Assembly: GCF_959029255.1 (NCBI RefSeq)
Contig: NZ_CAUFUE010000044.1
Coordinates: 1-23,460, forward strand
Length of the DNA: 23,460 bases
Direction of reading: 5' to 3'
DNA from: an uncultured Bacteroides sp.
Lineage (GTDB): Bacteria > Bacteroidota > Bacteroidia > Bacteroidales > Bacteroidaceae
Of this stretch, positions 1 through 7,748 are shown in pieces. Position 1 is the first letter of the stretch; the number at the start of each line of letters is the position of its first letter. The notes under the pieces were generated by a model, which ran no database searches, was not told the DNA's origin, and worked only from the letters and a program-made list of their open reading frames with translations. The translations under genes were made by a program, and so were the position numbers.

Positions 1-182
1 CTTCGGGCACTGAAAGCGGTGATGTTGACGGCAACTGGGACGGCAAGGAAGAAGATACCCCCGGCAACTCTTCTGCCACTGAAACCGGTTCCGGAACATC
101 CGGTAAATGGAACGATGAAAGCAAATCTGAAGATTTGACGGGAACGAAAAAAGAGAATACTTCCCCATCTACAGCTTCTTGA
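1..182 (+). CDS. C-terminal end of an unrecognised Ser/Gly/Glu-rich protein (5' truncated by window edge)
   Basis: An open frame enters from the left edge (in-frame codons from base 3) and stops at TGA 180-182, giving 59 visible residues. The composition is low-complexity and hydrophilic, rich in Gly, Ser, Thr, Glu, Asp and Lys, with no hydrophobic segment, as in a flexible C-terminal tail. The next gene starts 36 bases downstream on the same strand, so the two probably share a transcript and this may be another component of the same surface/fimbrial operon. The family cannot be named from the tail. That it is coding is supported by the uninterrupted frame and codon use matching the start of the next gene. 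Confidence 0.6.
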   Translation, partial: SGTESGDVDGNWDGKEEDTPGNSSATETGSGTSGKWNDESKSEDLTGTKKENTSPSTAS

Positions 183-218
183 AATAGAATAATTAATTAA
201 CTTATAGAATTTGAAATC

Positions 219-1907
219 ATGAAAACAAATTATTTGAGATTATCATTGATTGCATGGGTGACAACGGCTTTTATGGCAAGTTGCAGCCAGAATGAAGTGA
301 TTGAATCGATTAGCGATCCCGAAAGCCGCGCGCTTGCCGTAGCGGTTTCCGCAAATGGCTTTGATGCCGCCGATGCCGAGACACGTGTTTCGGATAACGG
401 TACGGCAACCGTCTTTCAGAACGGTGATGAAATGGGATTATACATCATTGAAAATCCGGGTACGGCGGATGCCAGAGTTAATCTACGCAACATCAAGTTG
501 TCTTTCGATGGAACAAAATGGAGTGCGGGCGGCAATAATATCTATTATTATAAGAATGCCGATTACATAGCCTATTTCCCCTACAACCCCGCTTTGGCTA
601 CTGATATCGCCGCTGCCGATGTGGAAACTAAAATCAAGGAAGCCGGTGATGCCATCTTGACGGCAAACCAATCTTCACAAAACGAAGAAGGCAAATATCA
701 TGCCGCAGACTTGATGATGGCGAAGGTTTCGGCTGCCGAACTGGCAGCGCAAGAGGCTGCTGATAAAACACTGAACTTTGCCTTGAAACATCAGTATTCC
801 ATGATTGAAATAGCTGTTCCTGTACACAGGTTCTCTTACAAGAAAGCAGATGGCGTAACTTCTGTTGATTATGATGTGCCTATGCAGGAACTGAAACTAA
901 AGGTAGGTGTGGGTGCAGATGCCGCATCTGCCGCCGGTGCCGTGGCAGATGCCGAATTCTATTCTGTGGGTAATGGCGTTTATCGTTATTTGATAAATCC
1001 CAACGCCATTCATGTAGAAGGAAGTTTCATTGACCCTGAAGATATGCGTCCGGTAGAATTCTCCAATACAAATGCCGCGAATAAGACTCTCACCGCAGGT
1101 TCTTATATCCGGTATAATGTCACTTTCAACGGCGCGGATGGTAATCCGGTAAACTTTGAAAGAAAAGAACGCAATATCATTGGCGATTACTTCTGTCAAG
1201 ATGGCGTTGTTTTCCCATCCGATTTCCAGGTACTTCCAAAGAATATCGTAGGTATAGTAGTGGCAAAAGTAGGAGAAAATGATTTCCCGGTTGAGGCCGG
1301 TAAGTTTGACTACTATGTGTTGTCTATAAAATCAAGAAAGGGTAAAGCTGCTAATGCTACTACAAATATTACGGGGGTAACCAATGTGGAACTTCCTTCT
1401 TCAACAGATATTTCTACTTTGCTTGCAGAAATGAATGGGTGGTCTAATACTCAGGCATTACAAACAGCAAATGCTGATATTGCAACTGATTTAGTAAATA
1501 ACTGGGCAAAGAATGCTGATTTTAAACTATCGGAAAATATTGTGACAAGTGGGTGGTTTGTTCCTAGCATAGGACAATGGTGTAAAATACAAACTGATTT
1601 GTTAGATGCCTCTACTATTACATATACTTATAATTCTACTTCTATTTCTTGGAGTTCAAACACGAAGGGGCAGGTTAATGCTAAACTTGATGCTCTTGTT
1701 AAACAGCTTAGTACGAATGGATATAGTTTAACCAGTGGGGATTTATCTTTTCAAAATGGTACTTTGTTTTGGAGCTCTACTCAAACAGGTGTTGAAGGTG
1801 ATAACTCTAAACAATATGTAGTAGAGATTAAGGGCTCTGAATTCACTGTTAAAACGGAGAATAAGACTACTGATACTAGGGTTAGATGTCCTATGCTCGC
1901 TTTCTAA
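219..1907 (+). CDS. Fimbrillin-family lipoprotein with C-terminal DUF1566-like domain
   Basis: A 562-residue probable surface fimbrial subunit or tip adhesin. The N-terminus is a lipoprotein signal (charged MKTNYLR, hydrophobic core, lipobox MASC with Cys22), so it should be lipidated and exported. Residues about 35-330 have the fimbrillin/Mfa-like pattern: an ADAETRVSDNG-like start, 'F.NGDEMGLYI', then 'YYYKNADYIAYFPYNP', typical of Bacteroides fimbrillin proteins. The last ~130 residues contain GWFVPSIGQW (445-454), FWSST (517-521) and a terminal RVRCPMLAF. These match the 'LPS-GQ ... WSS ... RVRPVLAF' pattern of DUF1566/Lcl_C-type domains often attached to Bacteroides fimbrillins. Sampled 60-base blocks are about 55-63% GC in the first half but about 33-35% GC after roughly base 1320, so the 3' part looks like a different module. 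The fimbrillin call is fairly secure; the ligand is unknown. Confidence 0.82.
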   Translation: MKTNYLRLSLIAWVTTAFMASCSQNEVIESISDPESRALAVAVSANGFDAADAETRVSDNGTATVFQNGDEMGLYIIENPGTADARVNLRNIKLSFDGTKWSAGGNNIYYYKNADYIAYFPYNPALATDIAAADVETKIKEAGDAILTANQSSQNEEGKYHAADLMMAKVSAAELAAQEAADKTLNFALKHQYSMIEIAVPVHRFSYKKADGVTSVDYDVPMQELKLKVGVGADAASAAGAVADAEFYSVGNGVYRYLINPNAIHVEGSFIDPEDMRPVEFSNTNAANKTLTAGSYIRYNVTFNGADGNPVNFERKERNIIGDYFCQDGVVFPSDFQVLPKNIVGIVVAKVGENDFPVEAGKFDYYVLSIKSRKGKAANATTNITGVTNVELPSSTDISTLLAEMNGWSNTQALQTANADIATDLVNNWAKNADFKLSENIVTSGWFVPSIGQWCKIQTDLLDASTITYTYNSTSISWSSNTKGQVNAKLDALVKQLSTNGYSLTSGDLSFQNGTLFWSSTQTGVEGDNSKQYVVEIKGSEFTVKTENKTTDTRVRCPMLAF

Positions 1908-1940
1908 CCCTCTATCCTTAATAGGTATAATTAAGATATC

Positions 1941-1977
1941 AAACCCTTCCCCTGACGTGATGTCTGAGGAAGGGTTT
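1941..1977 (+). terminator. Hairpin terminator after the fimbrillin gene
   Basis: AAACCCTTCC (1941-1950) pairs perfectly with GGAAGGGTTT (1968-1977), a 10-bp stem with a 17-base loop, followed by T and a T-rich stretch. It lies 33 bases past the fimbrillin stop codon, so it most likely ends that operon. Confidence 0.75.
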
Positions 1978-2111
1978 TCAATTGTTCTCATCTTCAGGTT
2001 CGTTTTTACGAAAGTCATTATCCACTCGTTCCAGAAAAAGTTTTTGCATGTTTTTACTCTCATACCCTCATAAATCTCCCGTATCCCTTTATTCATGGCA
2101 CTTTCAGCTAT

Positions 2112-2147
2112 GAGGGTAACCCTGATGGTAACTATGATGGTAACTCT
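2112..2147. repeat. Three tandem 12-bp units in a gene-free interval
   Basis: GAGGGTAACCCT (2112-2123), GATGGTAACTAT (2124-2135) and GATGGTAACTCT (2136-2147) follow each other without gaps. They are flanked by a 7-bp inverted repeat, CTATGAG (2108-2114) and CTCATAG (2153-2159). The surrounding interval 1978-2291 contains no ORF that I trust. A 60-codon minus-strand frame (2104-2286) with a GTG start crosses the repeats and ends in a repetitive Tyr/His stretch, but nothing else supports it. Function unknown. Confidence 0.6.
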
Positions 2148-2291
2148 TTACTCTCATAGTATATCGTCCTGAAGCAGGCATGTTGTTTAGTAGCTCCCCT
2201 GATGTGGAATATGTTGATAGCCTGTATTCATCGTGTTCATCCCTTACATTCATTTTATTAAAGCTCTTGATTGCATAGGGGCTCACAATAG

Positions 2292-2467
2292 TGAATCGAT
2301 ATGTTCACATCTGTGAATGGATATGTTCATTGCCGTGAACTTATCTGTTCACGGCTGTTAATCAATAACAAATGTCAAGCTTGAACAAGACAAACCTTAA
2401 GCTTGAACAAGACAAACCTTAGGCCTTGATACAATAAATCTTGGGTTGAAACAAAAGTAAAACCTTG
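2292..2467. repeat. Array with 22-bp period made of palindromic units
   Basis: Eight consecutive 22-base units fill 2292-2467. Units 1-3 (2292-2357) alternate GTGAAY and GTTCAY: GTGAAT 2291, GTTCAC 2303, GTGAAT 2313, GTTCAT 2325, GTGAAC 2335, GTTCAC 2347. This gives palindromes GTTCAC-N4-GTGAAY every 22 bp. Unit 4 is degenerate. Units 5 and 6 are near-perfect copies (identical from 2377-2398 to 2399-2420), each centred on the palindrome CTTGAACAAG. Units 7 and 8 are degenerate copies ending in CTT. The array ends 2 bases before the stop codon of the minus-strand GH28-like gene and lies between convergent genes. It is not a CRISPR, having no unique spacers between constant repeats. Whether the two halves are homologous or only share a period is uncertain, because the TGAAC core is shifted by 2 bases between them. 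Confidence 0.75.
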
Positions 2468-2469
2468 GT

Positions 2470-3927
2470 TTATTGGCGGAATGTCACCCCTTCCACATGT
2501 TCACCTATAAAGAAGCGCGCCATGTCTCCGGTTTTGTACCATTTAGGTTTGCCGGGCATATCGTCATAAATAATCTTCCCGTTGATATTAAGGTTCTCAA
2601 ATCGGATGTTCTTTACCTTTCGTTCTTCATTATATCCGCTAATGATAGATAGTTCGGCATTCTTTCCGTGATAGGTGATGTCCTTGAAGAAAACGTTCTC
2701 TATGCCCCTGCCCGGAGCTTTGCAGTATTTCTTGTTGAAGAAAATGCGTAGATTGACTAGCTGTCCTTGCCGGAAGTCTTCTATGCGGATGTTTTCAAAA
2801 CGTACGTTTCGGATAAGGTTATTGTCTCCTGCATTGATGGCAAGGCAACCCTGGTAGTCTATCTGTTTTTCCGCCTGGTCCAAGATATCGATGTTGATGT
2901 AGTTCAGGTCTTCCATCACCTCGTTCTTCTCGATGTCTCCGTGCAGCCCGATAAAGATGGGATGAGCCACGTCCGCCCAAAGCGTGGAGTTCTGCATGGT
3001 GATGTTCTTGCAACCTCCCGCAAAGCCTTTGCGAGTGGCGTAAACGGTAGTGCAGTCGTCGGAAGTGCGGCAGAAGACAGCGTCAAACAGCACGTTGTTG
3101 CTGGCAAATACGTTCAGCCCGTCTCCCCAGCCGTATGAACTGATGACTTTTACATTGCGTATGGTCACACTGTCTGAACCTCCGGTGGGGCATTGGGTGG
3201 TAATCACTCCCTCTATTTCTACATTTTGGGAGTTGATGATGCTGATGCCTTCTCCACGACCTTCGGGATGTACTTTGCCCCGGCCGAAAATCTTTATGTC
3301 CTTTGCGTCTTTAGCCCGGATGCATCCTTTCACAATGGCTCCTCCTGCTATATAGACCGTCTTGCCCGAAGGGACGTTCAACGTATCGCCCGGCAATTCA
3401 TGTATGCCCGGACCGAAATAAATCAGGTTACGATCCTTCTTCAATTTCTTGGGGTTGATGCCCGGCTTCAGCGGATTGTTCTTGTCTATGGGATTGGCGA
3501 AGAGGTGGAGGTTATGGAAGATGTCTCCATTTACTTCTACCGAAAGGTTACGGGGACGGTCCAGCTTGAAGGTAAGGGTATTGCCGTTGATTGCAGGCCT
3601 TATCCCGTAGGACAGGGGACGCACTTTACCGGTTTTGATTTCTCCTTTGCCGGACGTAACCGATACTTCCACTTCACCGCTGAAGTCGAAGTATGCCAGT
3701 GAAGCAAGCTCCACATGGTGCTTGGCTTCTTTCACTTCGTCCACTTTTACGGAGTAAGTATCTATTGTTTTCCATTCTTTACCCGTTTCTCTTACTTTTA
3801 CGGTAAAGTCATTTTTTAGTTCCGCCCCTTGGGGTGCCGGATAGGTAATCAGTTGGCTTTGCGCGTAAGCGATGTGGGCTACTCCGAACAGAATGCCCGA
3901 AATGATTGACAGTTTCTTTAGCTTCAT
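2470..3927 (-). CDS. GH28-like glycoside hydrolase (right-handed beta-helix, polygalacturonase type)
   Basis: 485 residues with a signal peptide (about 1-22, cut after AYA), so probably periplasmic or exported. Residues ~25-145 form a beta-sandwich-like N-terminal domain. Residues ~165-470 show repeated short beta-strand motifs (NVEIEGV, VTIRNVKVI, NITMQNS, NVRFENIRIED, NIRFENLNI) typical of a pectin-lyase-fold helix. Asp269 (in WGDG) and the pair Asp290-Asp291 (in SDDC) have the same 21-plus-1 spacing as the three catalytic Asp residues of GH28 polygalacturonases. The usual GHG histidine is not in the expected place; the nearest His is H322. The N-terminal domain also recalls GH49, so clan GH-N is safer than GH28 alone. 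The gene is divergent from the GH97-GH43-GH88 run across 137 bases (3928-4064), where I see no clear TAnnTTTG box. Confidence 0.72.
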   Translation of the reverse strand: MKLKKLSIISGILFGVAHIAYAQSQLITYPAPQGAELKNDFTVKVRETGKEWKTIDTYSVKVDEVKEAKHHVELASLAYFDFSGEVEVSVTSGKGEIKTGKVRPLSYGIRPAINGNTLTFKLDRPRNLSVEVNGDIFHNLHLFANPIDKNNPLKPGINPKKLKKDRNLIYFGPGIHELPGDTLNVPSGKTVYIAGGAIVKGCIRAKDAKDIKIFGRGKVHPEGRGEGISIINSQNVEIEGVITTQCPTGGSDSVTIRNVKVISSYGWGDGLNVFASNNVLFDAVFCRTSDDCTTVYATRKGFAGGCKNITMQNSTLWADVAHPIFIGLHGDIEKNEVMEDLNYINIDILDQAEKQIDYQGCLAINAGDNNLIRNVRFENIRIEDFRQGQLVNLRIFFNKKYCKAPGRGIENVFFKDITYHGKNAELSIISGYNEERKVKNIRFENLNINGKIIYDDMPGKPKWYKTGDMARFFIGEHVEGVTFRQ

Positions 3928-4064
3928 GGGTATATATATTTAATATTCTTATTGTAAAAATACGTTTTGCTGATGGAATTCACTTAATAATACGATGATA
4001 TTTTGTGCCTGTCTATTGAGTATAATCCCATCTCCATTCGTATTCTTATGTAAAAACGAAGAAT

Positions 4065-6005
4065 ATGAAGAGTATAGGATTTTTTTTATGGGCATTGGTT
4101 TCTACCTCCTCTCTTTGGGCAAGCAATGCGAAGGAGCTGAAACTTGCTTCACCGGATGGAGCCCATGCTGTTTGCTTTAGACAACAACAGCGCTCTACGG
4201 AGACGAATGAAATTTATTATCGGGTGAACTACAAAGGGCTGCCTGTGCTCGAAGATTCACGTGCCGGGATAGATTTGGATAACCGCATCTGGGAAATGGC
4301 GTTGGGTATCCGCGATTTGAAGCAGCCGGCGTGCTGGATGGACAATCTGGAAGTAGATTCCGTGACCTATAACTCGGCGGATGCAAGCTGGAAACCGTTG
4401 TATGGTGAGCGAAGCACGATACGTGACGCCTATAATGCGGCTACGATGTATCTTTCCAAAAAAGATGGTTCCGCTTATCGGTTGAACATCGAGGTGCGCG
4501 CATACAATGAAGGCATTGCTTTCCGTTACTTTTTCCCGGAACATCCCAGAGCCGTTTTTCACAAGGTGGTTTCCGACTTGACGGAATATACATTCCCTGC
4601 CGGTGCGATGGCATGGACGGAGCAATGGGCGCAGGCTCGTTTTGAATATTTGCCTATTGATGAGATTAAGTATCCGGTGGAACGCGCGTTGACGGTTGAA
4701 CTGCCGAATGGAGTATGGGCTGCGCTGGCCGATGCCGATGTGGACGATTGGTGCCTGACCAAGTTCCGCGCTTCGGAAGACAAGAAGAATACCCTGACTT
4801 CTGTGATGTACAGTCCCGTGGATATTGTTACCTATTATGCTACTCCTTGGAAAATCGTTATGGCGGCAGACAAACCCGGCGAACTGTTGGAACATAACGC
4901 CATTATAGAGAACCTGAATCCTCCTTGCGAAATAGCGGATGCGGCAGATTGGGTGAAACCCGGAAAGATTATGCGTGAGACCACCATCACCACCGAAGGG
5001 GCTATAGCCACGATTGATTTTTGCGCGGCGCATCATATCCCTTATATGCTTTTTGACTGGTTATGGTATCTTCCTTGTACTTCTCATGACGGCGACGCTA
5101 CGAAAGTGGTGGATAAACTGGACATGCCGCGTGTCATTGCTTACGGCAAGCAGAAGGGAGTAGGAATTTGGGTGTATGTCAACCAGCATGCATTGATGAA
5201 GCAGGCAAGGGAGCTTTTCCCTTTATTGCGCCAGTGGGGCATTGTAGGAGTAAAATCCGGTTTTGTGCAATATGCCAGTCATCGTTGGGCGGCTTGGTTG
5301 CACGATTTGGTGCGCCTGGCGGCAGAAAATCATCTGATGATGAATATTCATGATGAGTTCCGTCCCTCAGGATTCAGCCGTACCTATCCGAATCTGTTGA
5401 CACAGGAAGGTATTTGTGGAAATGAAGAGTTTCCTGATGCTACGCATAATGTTACATTGCCCTTTACCCGTATGATTAATGGTGCGGCGGATTATACTAT
5501 CTGCTATTTTGATAAGCGGTTGAAAACGACGCATGCTCACCAGTTGGCGGCGTCGCTTGTTTTCTATAGTCCTTTGCAAACTCTTTTCTGGTATGATAAA
5601 CCCTCTTTTTATCATGGTGAACCGGAGATAGAGTGGTTTGAGCATCTGCAAACGGAATTTGATGAATCGAAAGTATTGGATGGGGCACCCGGCAAAAACA
5701 TAACGATGGCAAGGCGAAAAGGACAGGAATGGTTCTTGGGGCTGATGACTAATAATGGGGGCTCTGAAGAGGAAATTTCTCTCTCTTTTTTGGATGAGAA
5801 GAGTCTGTATCTTGCCTGCATATATACAGACGGAGGGGAGGAAGTGAAGACGCGTACACAGGTGCGGTGTAGCTACCGGCTGGTAGATGCAGGCATGACG
5901 ATGAAATTCAAATTGAAACCCTCTGGCGGGGCGGCGATTCGTTTGGTACCGGCAGAGAAAGAGGATATCAAGAAGTATCGGAAATATAAAGGAAAAATAT
6001 TGTAG
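4065..6005 (+). CDS. Glycoside hydrolase family 97 (SusB-like, predicted inverting)
   Basis: 646 residues with an N-terminal signal peptide ending near residue 20. The family pattern is clear: an N-terminal beta-sandwich with 'LASPDG' and 'YYRVNYKG', a catalytic barrel with 'FDWLWY', 'WGIVGVKSGFVQ', 'MMNIHDEFRPSGFSRTYPNLLTQEGICGNEEF', and a C-terminal beta domain. Retaining GH97 alpha-galactosidases carry a nucleophile Asp in the VKxDF position; here it is Gly399 (VKSGF), as in inverting SusB-type alpha-glucosidases. Glu431 (IHDE) is the likely base and Glu454/455 (GNEEF) the likely acid. The 23-24 residue spacing agrees with my recollection of the SusB pair. It heads a three-gene plus-strand run; the next gene begins 114 bases downstream. 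The family call is strong; substrate (alpha-gluco- or alpha-galacto-configured end) is inferred only. Confidence 0.88.
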   Translation: MKSIGFFLWALVSTSSLWASNAKELKLASPDGAHAVCFRQQQRSTETNEIYYRVNYKGLPVLEDSRAGIDLDNRIWEMALGIRDLKQPACWMDNLEVDSVTYNSADASWKPLYGERSTIRDAYNAATMYLSKKDGSAYRLNIEVRAYNEGIAFRYFFPEHPRAVFHKVVSDLTEYTFPAGAMAWTEQWAQARFEYLPIDEIKYPVERALTVELPNGVWAALADADVDDWCLTKFRASEDKKNTLTSVMYSPVDIVTYYATPWKIVMAADKPGELLEHNAIIENLNPPCEIADAADWVKPGKIMRETTITTEGAIATIDFCAAHHIPYMLFDWLWYLPCTSHDGDATKVVDKLDMPRVIAYGKQKGVGIWVYVNQHALMKQARELFPLLRQWGIVGVKSGFVQYASHRWAAWLHDLVRLAAENHLMMNIHDEFRPSGFSRTYPNLLTQEGICGNEEFPDATHNVTLPFTRMINGAADYTICYFDKRLKTTHAHQLAASLVFYSPLQTLFWYDKPSFYHGEPEIEWFEHLQTEFDESKVLDGAPGKNITMARRKGQEWFLGLMTNNGGSEEEISLSFLDEKSLYLACIYTDGGEEVKTRTQVRCSYRLVDAGMTMKFKLKPSGGAAIRLVPAEKEDIKKYRKYKGKIL

Positions 6006-6119
6006 CGGTAATAGGTGTAATTCTCTCTTTGAACGTATTAGGTAGTGAATTAGTCGAATTAAGGTTGGCATTTTAAGGTAAAAGATGTTTTTCGGGATAT
6101 TTATTAAGAATTTGCAGTT

Positions 6120-7736
6120 ATGATGGGAAGATATTTTTGGACGATGGTTTGGGCGTTCGGTTTTTTACAATTACAAAGTGTATTCGGTCAGTATGTAAAC
6201 CCAATCCTGCATGTTGATTATTCCGATCCTGATGTTTGTGCTGTTGGCGACGATTTCTATATGACGGCATCCAGTTTCGGTTGTACCCCGGGATTGCCTA
6301 TCCTTCACTCTAAGGATTTGGTGAACTGGAAGATAGTGAATTATGCTTTGAAAACAATCGAGCCTCGTGAATTCTACGATAAACCTCAGCATGGGAAAGG
6401 GGTTTGGGCTCCTTCCATCCGTTTCCATAAAGGTGAATACTATATTTATTGGGGAGATCCTGATTTCGGTATCTTCATGGTAAAGACCGGGAACCCGCTG
6501 GGTGAATGGGGCAAACCGATACTTGTGAAAGCGGGAAAGGGCATGATAGACCCTACTCCTCTATGGGATGAAGACGGCAAAGTGTACTTGGCGCACGCCT
6601 GGGCGGGAAGTCGTGCGGGGTTCAACAGTGTGATTAACGTATGTGAGATGAATGCGGAAGGTACCCGGGTAATCAGTGAACCGGTGTTGGTATTTGACGG
6701 TAACGATGGCATCAATCATACGGTGGAGGGACCTAAGTTTTACAAACGCAATGGATACTATTATATACTGGCTCCGGCGGGTGGCGTAGCCACCGGTTGG
6801 CAACTGGCGCTTCGCTCAAAGAATGTCTACGGTCCTTATCAGTGGAAAATTGTGATGGCGCAAGGAGGTACGGACATCAACGGCCCTCATCAGGGAGCCT
6901 GGGTAGATACGAATACCGGGGAATCTTGGTTTTTGCATTTTCAGGATAAGGCGATGTATGGCAGGGTCATTCATCTCAATCCGATGAAATGGGTGGACGA
7001 CTGGCCTGTAATCGGTGAAGATAAAGACGGTGATGGTTGCGGTGAACCGGTGAAGCGATATAGAATGCCGGATGTGGGTAGGACATATCCGCCGGAGAAG
7101 ACGATGGAAAGTGATGAGTTCAACTCACGCAAGATGGGATTGCAATGGGAATGGCACGCTAATTATCAAGATACTTTCGGCTTTACTTCCGGTTTGGGAT
7201 ATATGCGTATTTATGGTTATATGCTGTCCGAAGACTTCAGGAACTTCTGGGAAGTCCCTAATCTGTTCTTGCAAAAGTTTCCGGCGGAAGAGTTTGCGGC
7301 TACCGCCAAACTGAAAGTGGTGGCTAAGGCGGACGGACAGCAATCAGGGCTTATTGTGATGGGATGGGACTATTGCTACATAGGAGTTGAGAAAGAAGGA
7401 GAACAGTTTGTCTTGAAACAAGTTGTCTGTAAGGATGCCGAGCAAGGAAATAAGGAAATCCCTGTGCGGCTGGCCGAATTGCCTTTGAGTAGAAAGTTTG
7501 AGGCGGGATTGTTTCCTAATTATGAGCGGGATATATATTTGAGGGTGCAAGTAGGCAAAAATGGCGTTTGCCATTTCTATTATAGTTTGGATGGAAAGGA
7601 ATATAAGATGGTTGGCGAACCTTTCATTGCCCGTCAGGGGAAGTGGATTGGCGCCAAGGTGGGTTTATTCAGTACCACACCTTTCGGTAAAGACAGGGGG
7701 TGGGTGGATGCCGACTGGTTTCATGTAGAAAAATAA
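6120..7736 (+). CDS. Glycoside hydrolase family 43 with C-terminal beta-sandwich
   Basis: 538 residues with a signal peptide ending near Gln24 (VFGQ). The five-bladed propeller (about 25-320) has all three GH43 carboxylates: base Asp36 in DYSDPDV, pKa-tuning Asp144 in MIDPTPLWD and acid Glu203 in HTVEGPKFY. The conserved His257 (GPHQGAW) is also present. Residues ~330-538 form a second beta-sandwich (DUF1349/GH43-C-like) with 'GWDYCYIGVEKEGEQ' and 'VGLFSTTPFG'. Architecture and length fit GH43 enzymes acting on beta-xylosides, alpha-L-arabinofuranosides or beta-galactosides; the layout resembles subfamily 12, but I cannot fix the subfamily. It lies 12 bases before the GH88 gene. The 113-base gap upstream (6006-6119) shows no recognisable terminator, so transcription from the GH97 gene is plausible. 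Confidence 0.88.
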   Translation: MMGRYFWTMVWAFGFLQLQSVFGQYVNPILHVDYSDPDVCAVGDDFYMTASSFGCTPGLPILHSKDLVNWKIVNYALKTIEPREFYDKPQHGKGVWAPSIRFHKGEYYIYWGDPDFGIFMVKTGNPLGEWGKPILVKAGKGMIDPTPLWDEDGKVYLAHAWAGSRAGFNSVINVCEMNAEGTRVISEPVLVFDGNDGINHTVEGPKFYKRNGYYYILAPAGGVATGWQLALRSKNVYGPYQWKIVMAQGGTDINGPHQGAWVDTNTGESWFLHFQDKAMYGRVIHLNPMKWVDDWPVIGEDKDGDGCGEPVKRYRMPDVGRTYPPEKTMESDEFNSRKMGLQWEWHANYQDTFGFTSGLGYMRIYGYMLSEDFRNFWEVPNLFLQKFPAEEFAATAKLKVVAKADGQQSGLIVMGWDYCYIGVEKEGEQFVLKQVVCKDAEQGNKEIPVRLAELPLSRKFEAGLFPNYERDIYLRVQVGKNGVCHFYYSLDGKEYKMVGEPFIARQGKWIGAKVGLFSTTPFGKDRGWVDADWFHVEK

Positions 7737-7748
7737 AAGAATAAATAT

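Noticed and set aside
2104..2286. 60-codon minus-strand frame ending in a Tyr/His-rich repeat
   Set aside because: GTG start, composition driven by the 12-bp tandem repeats, no recognisable family; kept only as a repeat region.
2292..2467. Possible CRISPR array
   Set aside because: The 22-bp units are contiguous with no constant-repeat/unique-spacer alternation, and no cas gene is in the window.
3928..4064. Promoters in the GH28/GH97 divergent gap
   Set aside because: Only near matches (TATTTTTA leftward, TA-T-TTTG rightward) to the -7 consensus; not enough to place a promoter.
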